Assembly (NCBI RefSeq): GCF_027923225.1
Contig: NZ_BSDI01000011.1
Location: 160,124-224,123 of the forward strand
Direction: 5' to 3'
From: Phytohabitans aurantiacus
GTDB taxonomy: Bacteria; Actinomycetota; Actinomycetes; Mycobacteriales; Micromonosporaceae
DNA: 64,000 nucleotides
The translations under genes and the position numbers were made by a program. Position 1 is the first letter of the stretch. The number at the start of each line of letters is the position of its first letter. The notes under the pieces are model-generated. The model was not told the DNA's origin. It worked only from the letters and a program-made list of their open reading frames with translations, and made no database searches. Below are positions 1-8,305 of this stretch, piece by piece.

Positions 1-1283
1 GCCCAGTCACTCAGGTACCGCTCGGCGAACGTGACGCCGCTGCGCACCACGCCGTCGAGCGGGTCGAGCAGGTCCGGCCCGTCCGGGGAGTCGATGCCGG
101 CGTCGACCCGCGCCCGCAGACCCTGCCGCGCCAAGCCGAGCAGCGCCTCCACCAGCGCGCCCACCGAGTGGCGGCCGGCGAGCGCGTCGAGGCCCTTGGC
201 GGCCACGTCGCTGGTGGCGCGAGCCAGGTCTGCGGCGGTGAGGTCGCTGAGCAGCGCCAGCGCGGCCCGGCGAGACGGTGCGTGGTACGCCAGGCCGACC
301 ACGAACGCCGGCCCCGCCGCGAACGCGGACCAGCCCAGCCCGTCAAAGGCGCGCATCTCCAGCGTGTTGCGGGCGCGCACGTGCGGCCAGACCTGGCACA
401 GGTGCGCCCGCCAGTCGCCGAAGGCAGGTCGCGTGCCGTCGCCGAAGCCGTCGCGCATCAGTTCGGCGAACGTCCGGTCGGGTGCGGCGGTGTACCCGCC
501 GTGCGTGTGGCGGTAGATCATCGGCAGGTCGAGCGCCCAGCGGAGTACATCCTCTGTGGACACGTCAGGGGCGGTCGCGAAGCCGAGCACCCCGCACCGG
601 GCCGGATCCACGCGCTCCCACATGCGCATGCGGTGCGAGAGCACTCCCGCCGGCTGGCCGTCGTCGAGAGGTGAGTTGACGAACAGGGCGGCCGCGATGG
701 GCGCGACCTTCGCCAGCAACCGCAGCTTCTCGCGGAAGTCGACCGGTGACAGGAAGTCCACTGTGGTCTGCGTCGACAGGGTGAGCCCCATGACCCGCTC
801 GGCGTAGGAGGCGGGCGGGCCGAGCCGGCGAAAATAGTCGCGCATGATGCCGATCCGGGGCTTCGGCGCCCACGGGATGCCCTCGGGAGGCGGGAAGGGC
901 AGCAGCGCCCCGAGCAGGATCGACAGCCCGAGCCGGCGAGCGACGGACGAGACCGCGAGCATGTCGCGGCGGGCCGCTCCTACCAGGTCGGTCAGCGAAC
1001 GGTACGGGGCCGACGAGTACTCGATAGCGCCGCCCAATTCCAGCGACACCTGCGCGCCACCGGGCAGCTCGACGCCGACCAGCGCGCCGGCTTCGTCCAT
1101 CGGGGTGCCGCCGAGTTCCTGGCGGAGGGCGTCGAGGAAGCCGTGCGCGCGGTGGTACCCGACGTTGTGACCCGTACGCGGGTCGACCAGGCCGCACTCC
1201 AACTCGATGCCGATGCGCTCCTCGCGGGCGGGGGTGAAGAGGGTGGCGAGGTCGGTGAGGGTCAGCTCGGGCTCGTCACGCAT
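1..1283 (-). CDS. egtA: Glutamate-cysteine ligase, GCS2/EgtA family (3' end cut by window edge)
   Basis: ATP-dependent ligase joining glutamate and cysteine to gamma-glutamylcysteine, the first step of ergothioneine synthesis when it is a true EgtA. About 427 codons are visible on the minus strand and run off the left edge without a stop, so the protein is nearly complete for a family of about 430 residues. The N-terminus has IGIELECGLVDP near residue 23 and a glycine/glutamate segment (LELGGAIEYSSAP) near residues 80-95, as expected for the substrate-binding face of this fold. RMRMWERVDPARCG and the later MIYRHTHGGY also fit. The ATG at 1283 begins MRDEPELTL. It lies 40 bases after the dehydratase and is probably co-transcribed with it. 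The remaining egt genes, if present, would lie left of the window, so egtA versus a generic GCS2 ligase cannot be settled. Confidence 0.8.
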   Translation of the reverse strand, partial: MRDEPELTLTDLATLFTPAREERIGIELECGLVDPRTGHNVGYHRAHGFLDALRQELGGTPMDEAGALVGVELPGGAQVSLELGGAIEYSSAPYRSLTDLVGAARRDMLAVSSVARRLGLSILLGALLPFPPPEGIPWAPKPRIGIMRDYFRRLGPPASYAERVMGLTLSTQTTVDFLSPVDFREKLRLLAKVAPIAAALFVNSPLDDGQPAGVLSHRMRMWERVDPARCGVLGFATAPDVSTEDVLRWALDLPMIYRHTHGGYTAAPDRTFAELMRDGFGDGTRPAFGDWRAHLCQVWPHVRARNTLEMRAFDGLGWSAFAAGPAFVVGLAYHAPSRRAALALLSDLTAADLARATSDVAAKGLDALAGRHSVGALVEALLGLARQGLRARVDAGIDSPDGPDLLDPLDGVVRSGVTFAERYLSDW

Positions 1284-1323
1284 AGCAACGACCTGACCAC
1301 ACTCCGGCACTCCACCGCAAGAG

Positions 1324-2229
1324 TCAGAGTCGGGTCGGGTCGGTGTTGGCGCCGCAGAGGACAAGTGCGACCCGCTCGCCCGTCGCGGGCGTGTAGGCGC
1401 GCGTCAGGAGGGCGGCGTAGGCGGCGGCGGTGCCGTGTTCGACGAGGACGCGGTACCGGTCCCACAGGGCGCGCCTCGCGGCCACGATGTCGTCGTCACT
1501 GACCAGCAAAGAGTGCACACCGGTGCGGACGGCCACCTCGTACGCGATCGTGCCCACGCGCCGGGCACCGAGCGAGTCGGCGGCCACCCCGGAGACTTCC
1601 ACGTCGGCCGGGGCGCCCGCCGCGAGCGCGGAGTGCAGCGTCGGGCACGTCTCGGGCTCGACGGCGACCACCCGGGCGCTCCCCTCGAGCGCGGCCGCTA
1701 CGCCGGCCATCAGGCCGCCGCCACCGACCGCGATCAAGACGGTGTCCACATCGGGCACCTGTTCGAGCAGCTCCAGCCCGAGCGTGCCCTGGCCGGCGCA
1801 CACGTCGATCTGGTCGTAAGCGTGACAGAACAGGGCGCCATTGTCGGCGGCGCGCTTGGTGGCAGCCTCGTACGCCTCGGCGTACTCGTTGCCGTGCTGG
1901 ACGACGGTGGCTCCGCGGCGGTGCAGCGCCTCGATCTTGACCGGTGGCGTGGTGACCGGCACGAACACCTCGGCCGGCAGGCCGAGCGTCTGCGCGGCGT
2001 AGGCGACGGCGCCGCCCGCGTTGCCGCCGGACGCCGCGATCACGCCAGCTGCGGGCACGTCGCCGGCGAGGATGCGGTTGAACATGCCGCGTGCCTTGAA
2101 CGAGCCGCTGTGCTGCAGGAACTCCAGCTTCAGCCAGAGCGCGCCGGGCTCCGCCTCGACCACGGGCGTGCGCCGGATATAACCGGCGACGCGGGCGGCC
2201 GCCGCGACGGCGTCATCACGTGTGATCAC
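1324..2229 (-). CDS. PLP-dependent serine/threonine dehydratase
   Basis: Fold-type II pyridoxal-phosphate enzyme of 301 residues, expected to deaminate serine or threonine to the 2-oxo acid in the cytoplasm. The PLP lysine sits in SGSFKARG near residue 44. A glycine-rich loop SGGNAGGAVAYAAQ follows, and the phosphate-binding AVGGGGLMAGVA lies near the middle. There is no C-terminal ACT regulatory domain, so it resembles short catabolic dehydratases more than biosynthetic IlvA. The GTG start at 2229 overlaps the stop of the MFS gene by four bases (GTGA), which implies translational coupling. Exact substrate preference cannot be read from the sequence. Confidence 0.88.
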   Translation of the reverse strand: MITRDDAVAAAARVAGYIRRTPVVEAEPGALWLKLEFLQHSGSFKARGMFNRILAGDVPAAGVIAASGGNAGGAVAYAAQTLGLPAEVFVPVTTPPVKIEALHRRGATVVQHGNEYAEAYEAATKRAADNGALFCHAYDQIDVCAGQGTLGLELLEQVPDVDTVLIAVGGGGLMAGVAAALEGSARVVAVEPETCPTLHSALAAGAPADVEVSGVAADSLGARRVGTIAYEVAVRTGVHSLLVSDDDIVAARRALWDRYRVLVEHGTAAAYAALLTRAYTPATGERVALVLCGANTDPTRL

Positions 2230-3542
2230 GACTGCGACGCTATCGCGGAAGCCGAAGCGGGCGCGGAAGCCGGAGCAGAACCGGGCGCGGGAGCAGGAGC
2301 GAGCGGGGGCCGGCGCAGCATCAGGGACAGTACGGACCCCCCGATCGCGAGGGCGCCCGCGATGTACCAGGCCATCGCGTACGTGCCGAGCTGGTCGCGA
2401 ACCAGGCCCGCGCCGGTCGCCGCCAGCGCGGCACCCACCTGGTGCGACGCGAACACCCAGCCGAAGACCACCGGGCCGTCGGCGCCGAAGTACTCGCGGC
2501 AGAGGGCCACGGTCGGCGGGACGGTGGCCACCCAGTCGAGGCCGTAGAAGATCACGAACACCAGCATGCTCGGCTGGGCGGTCGCCGCGAACAGGCTGGG
2601 CAGTACCAGCAGGGACAGGCCGCGCAGGGCGTAGTAGGCGCCGAGCAGTACCCGGCTGTCGACCCGGTCGGTGAGCCAGCCGGACGCGATCGTGCCGGCG
2701 ATGTCGAAGAGCCCGACCAGCGCGAGCAGGCTCGCCGCCGTGGTCTCGTTCATGCCGTGGTCGTGCGCGGCCGGGATGAAGTGGGTGCCGACCAGGCCGT
2801 TGGTGGTGGCGCCACAGATCGCGAAGCCGCCGGCGAGCAGCCAGAAGGCGCGAGTGCGGGCGGCCGCGCGGAGCGCGCCGAGGGCGCGCCGGGCCGCTCC
2901 TCGCCCGTCCGCCGGCGGCGCGGGCTCATCTGAAAACGCGCCGTAGGCGGTCACCCCGACGTCCGCCGGGTGGTCGCGCAGCCAGAACAGCACGGGTACG
3001 ACGACGGCCAGTGCCGCCAGGGAGACGATCAATGCCGCGGTACGCCATCCGCGCGCCTCTACCACCGACGCCAGCAGCGGCAGGAACACGAGCTGGCCCG
3101 CCGCCCCGCCCGCGGTCAGCACTCCGGTGACCAGGCCGCGCCGGCGCACGAACCAGCGGCCCGTCACGGTCGCCACGAAGGCCAGCGCCATCGAGCCGGT
3201 GCCGAGGCCGACGAGGACGCCCCAGCAGAGGATGAGCTGCCAGCTCGCCGTCATGAACACGGTCAGCCCGCTGCCCGCCGCGACCAGCAGGAGGGCGGCG
3301 CAGACGACCCGCCGCATGCCGAACCGGTCCATGAGCGCCGCCGCGAACGGGGCGGTGAGGCCGAAGAGGAGGAGGTTGACGGAGACGGCGGCGGAGATCG
3401 TGGCCAGCGGCCAGTGGAACTCGGCGTGCAGCGGATGCAGGAACACCGACGGGGTGGCCCGGAAGCCAGCGGCGCCGACCAGCGCGGCGAAGGCCACGAC
3501 GGCGACGATCCAGGCCGGATGGAGGCGGCGGTCTTGGTTCAC
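2226..3542 (-). CDS. MFS transporter
   Basis: Major facilitator superfamily membrane protein of about 438 residues, with twelve hydrophobic segments in two halves. The N-terminal WIVAVVAFAALVGAAGF segment and the loop RDHPADVG in the middle match the oxalate/formate-antiporter-like MFS group. Substrate is unknown. I place the start at the GTG at 3542 (VNQDRRLHPAW), where the first transmembrane helix begins soon after. An in-frame GTG at 3587 would add 15 polar residues. It heads a leftward operon with the dehydratase and the glutamate-cysteine ligase and is divergent from a GlxA-type regulator, which is the obvious candidate to control it. Confidence 0.85.
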   Translation of the reverse strand: MNQDRRLHPAWIVAVVAFAALVGAAGFRATPSVFLHPLHAEFHWPLATISAAVSVNLLLFGLTAPFAAALMDRFGMRRVVCAALLLVAAGSGLTVFMTASWQLILCWGVLVGLGTGSMALAFVATVTGRWFVRRRGLVTGVLTAGGAAGQLVFLPLLASVVEARGWRTAALIVSLAALAVVVPVLFWLRDHPADVGVTAYGAFSDEPAPPADGRGAARRALGALRAAARTRAFWLLAGGFAICGATTNGLVGTHFIPAAHDHGMNETTAASLLALVGLFDIAGTIASGWLTDRVDSRVLLGAYYALRGLSLLVLPSLFAATAQPSMLVFVIFYGLDWVATVPPTVALCREYFGADGPVVFGWVFASHQVGAALAATGAGLVRDQLGTYAMAWYIAGALAIGGSVLSLMLRRPPLAPAPAPGSAPASAPASASAIASQS

Positions 3543-3552
3543 TGGAACCAGT
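3540..3552. promoter_or_regulatory. Inverted repeat at the MFS start, possible operator
   Basis: ACTGG-AA-CCAGT forms a short inverted repeat that covers the proposed GTG start of the MFS gene, in the 50-70 base gap between it and the divergent AraC-family regulator. The position suits a regulator site, but the repeat is only five bases per arm, so this is weak. Confidence 0.25.
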
Positions 3553-3613
3553 GTTCGGGTCGTGATCCGCCCTGACGAGTGGCCCACAAGCCATCATGCG
3601 CAAGAATTGGGCC

Positions 3614-4585
3614 ATGGCCCGCCATCAGATCGCCGTCCTGGCCCTCGACCATGTCGTGGCGCTCGACCTCGGCACGCCGGCCCAGGTCTTCGGCGCCGCG
3701 CGAGACGCGTCGGGCGCCCCGCGATACAAGATCCGCACGTGTACGCCCACCGGCGGGCCGGTGCGCAGCGTGGCCGGGTTCCAGGTGCTGCCCGACCACG
3801 GGTTGGAGATCATCGAAGAGGCGCAGACCGTGGTCGTACCCGGCATCCACGGCGGCCCGCCGATGACCGACGGCACGATCGACCCGGCCGTGTCGCGGGC
3901 GCTCCGTGCCGCTCACGCCCGCAGCGCCCGCATCGTGTCCATCTGTACCGGTGCGTTCGCGCTGGCCGCGGCGGGCCTGCTCGACGATCGCCCGGCGACC
4001 ACTCACTGGTACCACGCGGAGCGCTTCCGCGACCTGTACCCGAACGTCAAGCTGGACCCCGACGTGCTCTTCGTCGACGACGGCGAGGTGCTGACCTCGG
4101 CCGGTGTCGCCGCGGGCCTCGACCTGTGCCTGCACATCATCCGCGCCGACCACGGCGCGGAGATCGCCAACCGCGCGGCCCGGCGCTGCGTGGTGCCGCC
4201 CTGGCGCGACGGCGGCCAGGCGCAGTACATCGAGCGTCCGGTGCCCGTCGCCGGCGCGGCCGGCACGGCGCCGACGCGGGCGTGGGCGCTGGACCGGCTC
4301 GGCGACCCGCTGACGCTGGCCGCGATGGCGGGGCACGCCCGGATGAGCGTGCGCACGTTTACCCGGCGGTTTCGCGAGGAGACCGGCGTGAGCCCGGCGC
4401 GCTGGCTGCTGGGCCACCGCACCGAGCGCGCCCGTACCTTGCTGGAGACGACCGACCTGCCCGTGGACCAGGTCGCGCGGCGGGCAGGCTTCGGCACGCC
4501 GGCCGCGCTGCGCGCCCAGTTCCAGGCGTCGCTAGGCGTATCGCCGGCGGCCTACCGCCGCACCTTCCGCGCTCCTACCCCTTGA
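3614..4585 (+). CDS. GlxA-family AraC-type transcriptional regulator
   Basis: Two-domain regulator of about 323 residues. The N-terminal half is a DJ-1/PfpI (class I glutamine amidotransferase-like) domain, with the elbow SICTGAFALAAAGLL around the usual nucleophile cysteine. The C-terminal third is an AraC double helix-turn-helix (LAAMAGHARMSVRTFTRRFREETG, then QVARRAGFGTPAALRAQF). Such proteins bind a small ligand in the first domain and control adjacent metabolic or transport genes. The start is either ATG 3614 (MARHQIAVL) or ATG 3596. Neither has a clear ribosome binding site, so the mRNA may be leaderless. It is divergent from the MFS operon and its 3' end overlaps the convergent downstream gene by 11 bases. 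Confidence 0.88.
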   Translation: MARHQIAVLALDHVVALDLGTPAQVFGAARDASGAPRYKIRTCTPTGGPVRSVAGFQVLPDHGLEIIEEAQTVVVPGIHGGPPMTDGTIDPAVSRALRAAHARSARIVSICTGAFALAAAGLLDDRPATTHWYHAERFRDLYPNVKLDPDVLFVDDGEVLTSAGVAAGLDLCLHIIRADHGAEIANRAARRCVVPPWRDGGQAQYIERPVPVAGAAGTAPTRAWALDRLGDPLTLAAMAGHARMSVRTFTRRFREETGVSPARWLLGHRTERARTLLETTDLPVDQVARRAGFGTPAALRAQFQASLGVSPAAYRRTFRAPTP

Positions 4586-5243
4586 CCAGACCGCGGGTGT
4601 CCACCGGAGTGGGGGTCAGTAGGGCTCGGGTGTCCTCTATCGCCCCGTCCAGCAGGGTGTGGAGCATGCGATCGGGGTCGTCCACGCACGCCTTCGCGAT
4701 GCCCTCGACCGCGTACTCGACGGTCATGGGTGCGCTGCGGCGGCGGAAGGACTCCGGGGAGATGGCTATGCCCTCGGCGAAGCGGCGGGCCCAGCGGGCG
4801 GCGTGCGGTGCCCGGGCCAGCGCGTCGCGCGTGGTCTGCTCCAACTGGCTGGGCGAGCGGCCGTCGAGCTCGGCGAGGATGCGGTCGCATGCCAGCACCG
4901 ACACGGCGAGCACGTTCTGCCGTTCGGCGCCGACGACGGGCAGTGCCGTCGTGGCGGCCCGTTGCGCGATGCGGGCGTCGACGTGCAGGTCGTCGCCGGT
5001 CAGCCCGATCACGGACGGAACCAGGGTGGCCAGCCGCTGGCGGCCGGCATCGGTCGTGTAGTCGTTGACCAGCCGCGCGAGGCCGGCCAGCAGCGGGTGC
5101 GTGCAGGCCGGGTGGTCGTTCCACGGCTCGCCGGCCAGGAACGACGCCAGCTCCATGAAGCAGGCGCCCTTGCGCGGATTGCGGTGCTTGCCCCGAGACA
5201 GGACCGGCACCACGTCGGGGAGACGGATCTCGGCGGTCCACAT
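4575..5243 (-). CDS. Conserved hypothetical protein
   Basis: About 222 residues, soluble, with no signal peptide or membrane segment. I do not recognise a catalytic family. The N-terminal part has a basic, cysteine-containing stretch (SRGKHRNPRKGACFMELAS) followed by FLAGEPWNDHPACTHPLLAGL, a pattern I associate with an uncharacterised actinobacterial family. The rest is helical and rich in Ala and Arg. The ATG at 5243 (MWTAEIRLP) has a purine-rich GAAGGGG upstream; an in-frame GTG at 5264 is the alternative. It is convergent with the GlxA-type regulator and divergent from the molybdopterin enzyme. Confidence 0.75.
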   Translation of the reverse strand: MWTAEIRLPDVVPVLSRGKHRNPRKGACFMELASFLAGEPWNDHPACTHPLLAGLARLVNDYTTDAGRQRLATLVPSVIGLTGDDLHVDARIAQRAATTALPVVGAERQNVLAVSVLACDRILAELDGRSPSQLEQTTRDALARAPHAARWARRFAEGIAISPESFRRRSAPMTVEYAVEGIAKACVDDPDRMLHTLLDGAIEDTRALLTPTPVDTRGLVKG

Positions 5244-5288
5244 ACCCTCAGTGTGCCCCTTCACCGTCTCCCTGGCATCCCTTCCGTT

Positions 5289-5302
5289 CTACCGATCGGT
5301 AG
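5289..5302. promoter_or_regulatory. Perfect 14-bp palindrome, probable TetR-type operator
   Basis: CTACCGATCGGTAG is a perfect palindrome ending 14 bases before the ATG of the molybdopterin oxidoreductase and overlapping its ribosome binding site (AGGGGAG, 5301-5307). ACCGATCGGT cores are common in operators of actinobacterial TetR-family repressors. No tetR gene lies next to it, so the regulator would act in trans. Confidence 0.5.
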
Positions 5303-5316
5303 GGGAGTATCGGGCG

Positions 5317-7452
5317 ATGGGAGCGGTCCGGACCGTCCACGGCGCCTGCAACCTCTGTGAAGCCATTTGCGGGCTGCGTTTCGAGATTCGTGATGGGCAC
5401 ATCACGTCGATCACCGGTGACCCCGACGATCCATTGTCGCGCGGGCACATCTGCCCCAAAGCGGTCGCGCTCACCGACCTTCAGGGCGACCCTGACCGGC
5501 TGCGCCACCCGGTGCGCCGCACGGCCGACGGCTGGCGCGAGATCACCTGGAAAGAGGCGTATGACCTGGTGGTCGACAAGCTCGTCGAAGTACGCGAGCG
5601 GCACGGCACCAACGCGGTCGCCGTGTACCTGGGCAACCCCAGCGTGCACAACTACGGCATCCTCACGCACGGCCGGCACTTCCTCGGCCTGCTGCGCACC
5701 CGCAACCGGTACGCCGCCACCTCGGTCGACCAGTTGCCGCACCAGCTCGTCGCGTACTGGATGTACGGGCACCAGCTGCTGCTGCCGATCCCCGACATCG
5801 ACCGCACCAACTACTTCCTCGTCTTCGGCGCCAACCCGCTGGCCTCCAACGGCAGCCTCATGACCGTGCCGGACGTCCGGCGCCGGCTGGCCGACCTGAA
5901 GGCACGGGGCGGCAAGGTCGTCGTCTTCGACCCGCGGCGCACCGAGACGGCGACGCTGGCCGACGAGCACCACTTCATCCGGCCGGGCACCGACGCGGCG
6001 CTGCTGCTCGCGCTGGTACGCCTGGTGTTGAAGGAGGACCGCGCCAAGGAGTACGTCGAGGGGCTCGACGAGGTGCGCGAGGCGGTCGCCGAGTTCACGC
6101 CCGAGCGCGCCGCGGAGGTCACCGGCGTGCCCGCCGAGGCGATCGAACGGATCGCCGCCGAGTTCGCCGCCGCCGACGGTGCGGCCTGCTACGGCCGGAT
6201 CGGTGTGTCGGTACAGCGCTTCGGCGCCCTGTGCCAGTGGGCGATCCAGCTTCTCAACGTGGCCACCGGCAACCTCGACAAGCCCGGCGGCACGCTGTTT
6301 ACGAAGCCCGCCGTCGACCTGATCGGCCGCGGCCTCGTCGGGCGGGGCCACTACGACAAGTTCCGCAGCCGGGTGCGGGGGCTACCCGAGTTCGCCGGGG
6401 AACTGCCCGTGGCGGCGCTCGCCGAGGAGATGCTGACCCCGGGCGACGGCCAGATCCGGGCCCTCGTCACGGTGGCCGGCAACCCGGCACTGTCCACACC
6501 GAACGGTGCGCAGCTCGACCGGGCCCTGGGGCAGCTCGACTTCATGGTGTCGGTGGACTTCTACGTCAACGAGACCACCCGGCACGCCGACGTGATCCTG
6601 CCGCCCACCACCGCGCTCGAACACGACCACTACGACCTGATTTTCCACACGTTCGCGGTGCGCAACACGGCACGGTACTCGCCGCCGGTGCTGCCGAAGC
6701 CGCCCGGCTCGAAGGACGACTGGGAGATCTTCACCGAGCTGGCGCGGCGGTACCGCAAGCGAATCGGCGCCAAGATGACGCTCGCGCGGCGCCTCCAGAT
6801 GCGGGCGCGACCGCACCAGCTCGTCGCTCTCCTGCTGCGACTCGGCCCGTACAAGGTGAAGCTGCGCACGCTGCGGCACCGACCGTCCGGTGTGGACCTC
6901 GGCCCGCTGCGGCCCAGCCTGCCCGGTGGGCTGCGCACCAAGGACAAGCGGGTGCACGCGGCACCGCCCGAGCTGGTCGCGGCGCTGCGCGAGGCCACCG
7001 AAGAGCTGTTGGCACCGCCCGCACCCGGCGAGCTGCGCCTGATAGGCCGCCGGCACCTGCGCAGCAACAACTCGTGGATGCACAATTACCCCCGGCTCGT
7101 GAAGGGCCGCGCCCGCCACCACCTGCTCATGCACCCCGACGACCTGGCCGCTCGCGGGCTGGCCGACGGGCAGCGGGTGCGCGTGACGTCGCGGGTCGGC
7201 GAGGTGGAGGTCGAGGTCGCCGCCACCGACGACGTCATGCCCGGCGTGGTGAGCCTGCCGCACGGCTGGGGCCACCGGCACCCCGACGTACGGCTCACGG
7301 TGGCCAGTCGCACGCCCGGCGTGAGCGTCAACGACCTCACCGACGACGCGTACCTCGACGGGCTGTCCGGCAACGCCGCGTTCAACGGCGTACGGGTGAC
7401 GGTGGCGGCCGCGCCGTCACACGCCACGTCACACGGTGGGGAGGTTGGCTGA
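5317..7452 (+). CDS. Molybdopterin-dependent oxidoreductase (DMSO reductase superfamily)
   Basis: Large molybdenum/tungsten bis-MGD enzyme of 711 residues. An N-terminal [4Fe-4S] domain carries C11-x2-C14-x3-C18-x27-C46 exactly as in formate dehydrogenase H and Nap-type reductases. The molybdopterin domains follow (FGANPLASNGS near 170; VVFDPRRTETATLADEHHFIRPGTDAALLLALV near 205-237; VSVDFYVNETTRHADVILPPTT near 410-430), then a C-terminal dinucleotide-binding domain (LMHPDDLAARGLADGQRVRV). No Tat signal is present, so it should be cytoplasmic. The ATG at 5317 is chosen because AGGGGAG lies nine bases upstream and the cysteine motif starts at residue 11. No electron-transfer subunit or cofactor gene is adjacent. 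The substrate is unknown and the metal-ligand residue cannot be assigned confidently. Confidence 0.88.
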   Translation: MGAVRTVHGACNLCEAICGLRFEIRDGHITSITGDPDDPLSRGHICPKAVALTDLQGDPDRLRHPVRRTADGWREITWKEAYDLVVDKLVEVRERHGTNAVAVYLGNPSVHNYGILTHGRHFLGLLRTRNRYAATSVDQLPHQLVAYWMYGHQLLLPIPDIDRTNYFLVFGANPLASNGSLMTVPDVRRRLADLKARGGKVVVFDPRRTETATLADEHHFIRPGTDAALLLALVRLVLKEDRAKEYVEGLDEVREAVAEFTPERAAEVTGVPAEAIERIAAEFAAADGAACYGRIGVSVQRFGALCQWAIQLLNVATGNLDKPGGTLFTKPAVDLIGRGLVGRGHYDKFRSRVRGLPEFAGELPVAALAEEMLTPGDGQIRALVTVAGNPALSTPNGAQLDRALGQLDFMVSVDFYVNETTRHADVILPPTTALEHDHYDLIFHTFAVRNTARYSPPVLPKPPGSKDDWEIFTELARRYRKRIGAKMTLARRLQMRARPHQLVALLLRLGPYKVKLRTLRHRPSGVDLGPLRPSLPGGLRTKDKRVHAAPPELVAALREATEELLAPPAPGELRLIGRRHLRSNNSWMHNYPRLVKGRARHHLLMHPDDLAARGLADGQRVRVTSRVGEVEVEVAATDDVMPGVVSLPHGWGHRHPDVRLTVASRTPGVSVNDLTDDAYLDGLSGNAAFNGVRVTVAAAPSHATSHGGEVG

Positions 7453-7476
7453 GCCCGTTCCATGAGGAGGGGGCAT

Positions 7477-8286
7477 ATGAGCGTCGACTTCGAGACGATC
7501 AAGAACAACCAGCGGGCAGGGTGGGAGACAGGCGACTACCCGCGGGTCGGAAACACCTTGCAGATCATCGCTGAGCTGCTGGTGGAGGCCATCGACGTCC
7601 GGGCGGGGGATCGGGTACTGGACGTGGCGTGCGGCCAGGGCAACGCGGCTCTCGCGGCGGCCCGGCGGTTCGCCGAAGCGACCGGCGTCGACTACGCCGC
7701 CAACCTGCTCGCGCAGGGGCGGGAGCGGGCCGTGGCCGAGCACCTGCCGGTGACGTTCGAGGAGGGGGACGCCGAGAAGCTGCCGTTCGACGACGAGTCG
7801 TTCGACGCGGTGGTGAGCACGGTCGGCGTCATGTTCGCGCCGGACCACCAGAAGGCCGCCGACGAGCTGGTCCGGGTCACGGTGCCGGGCGGGCGGATCG
7901 GGCTGGCCTGCTGGACGCCCGGCGGCATGGTCGGGCAGATGTTCAAGACCGTGAGCGGGTGGGCGCCGCCGCCGGCAGGGGTGCGCCCGCCGACGCTGTG
8001 GGGTACCCCGGAGCACCTGACCGAGCTGTTCGGCGACCGGGTCGAGTGGACCGCGCTGCACCGCCGCGACTACGTGTTCCGGTACCACTCGCCCGAGCAC
8101 TTCTCGGAGTGGTTCCGGCGGTTCTACGGGCCGATCACGCGGCTCTCGGGGACGCTGAGCGAAGCCGACCTCGACCGGTTCGCCGACGACCTCGCCGGGG
8201 TGGCCCGGCAGTACAACAGGGCCGACGACGGCACCGTGGTCGCGCCGTCGGAGTACCTTGAGGCGGTCGGCGTCCGCCGCGCCTGA
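7477..8286 (+). CDS. Class I SAM-dependent methyltransferase
   Basis: About 269 residues with a Rossmann-type methyltransferase domain: motif I VLDVACGQGNAALAAARR, an acidic residue after strand 2 (ATGVDYAANLL), EEGDAEKLPFDDESFDAVVSTVGVMF as motifs II/III, and a PGGRIGLACW strand. It resembles the UbiE/COQ5-like Methyltransf_11 group. The substrate is unknown. The ATG at 7477 has a strong GAGGAGG (7464-7470) upstream and starts MSVDFETIKNN. It lies 24 bases after the oxidoreductase, so the two are probably co-transcribed, and a BTAD regulator follows after 19 bases. Confidence 0.88.
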   Translation: MSVDFETIKNNQRAGWETGDYPRVGNTLQIIAELLVEAIDVRAGDRVLDVACGQGNAALAAARRFAEATGVDYAANLLAQGRERAVAEHLPVTFEEGDAEKLPFDDESFDAVVSTVGVMFAPDHQKAADELVRVTVPGGRIGLACWTPGGMVGQMFKTVSGWAPPPAGVRPPTLWGTPEHLTELFGDRVEWTALHRRDYVFRYHSPEHFSEWFRRFYGPITRLSGTLSEADLDRFADDLAGVARQYNRADDGTVVAPSEYLEAVGVRRA

Positions 8287-8305
8287 ACCTGAGGGGTGGG
8301 CGCGA

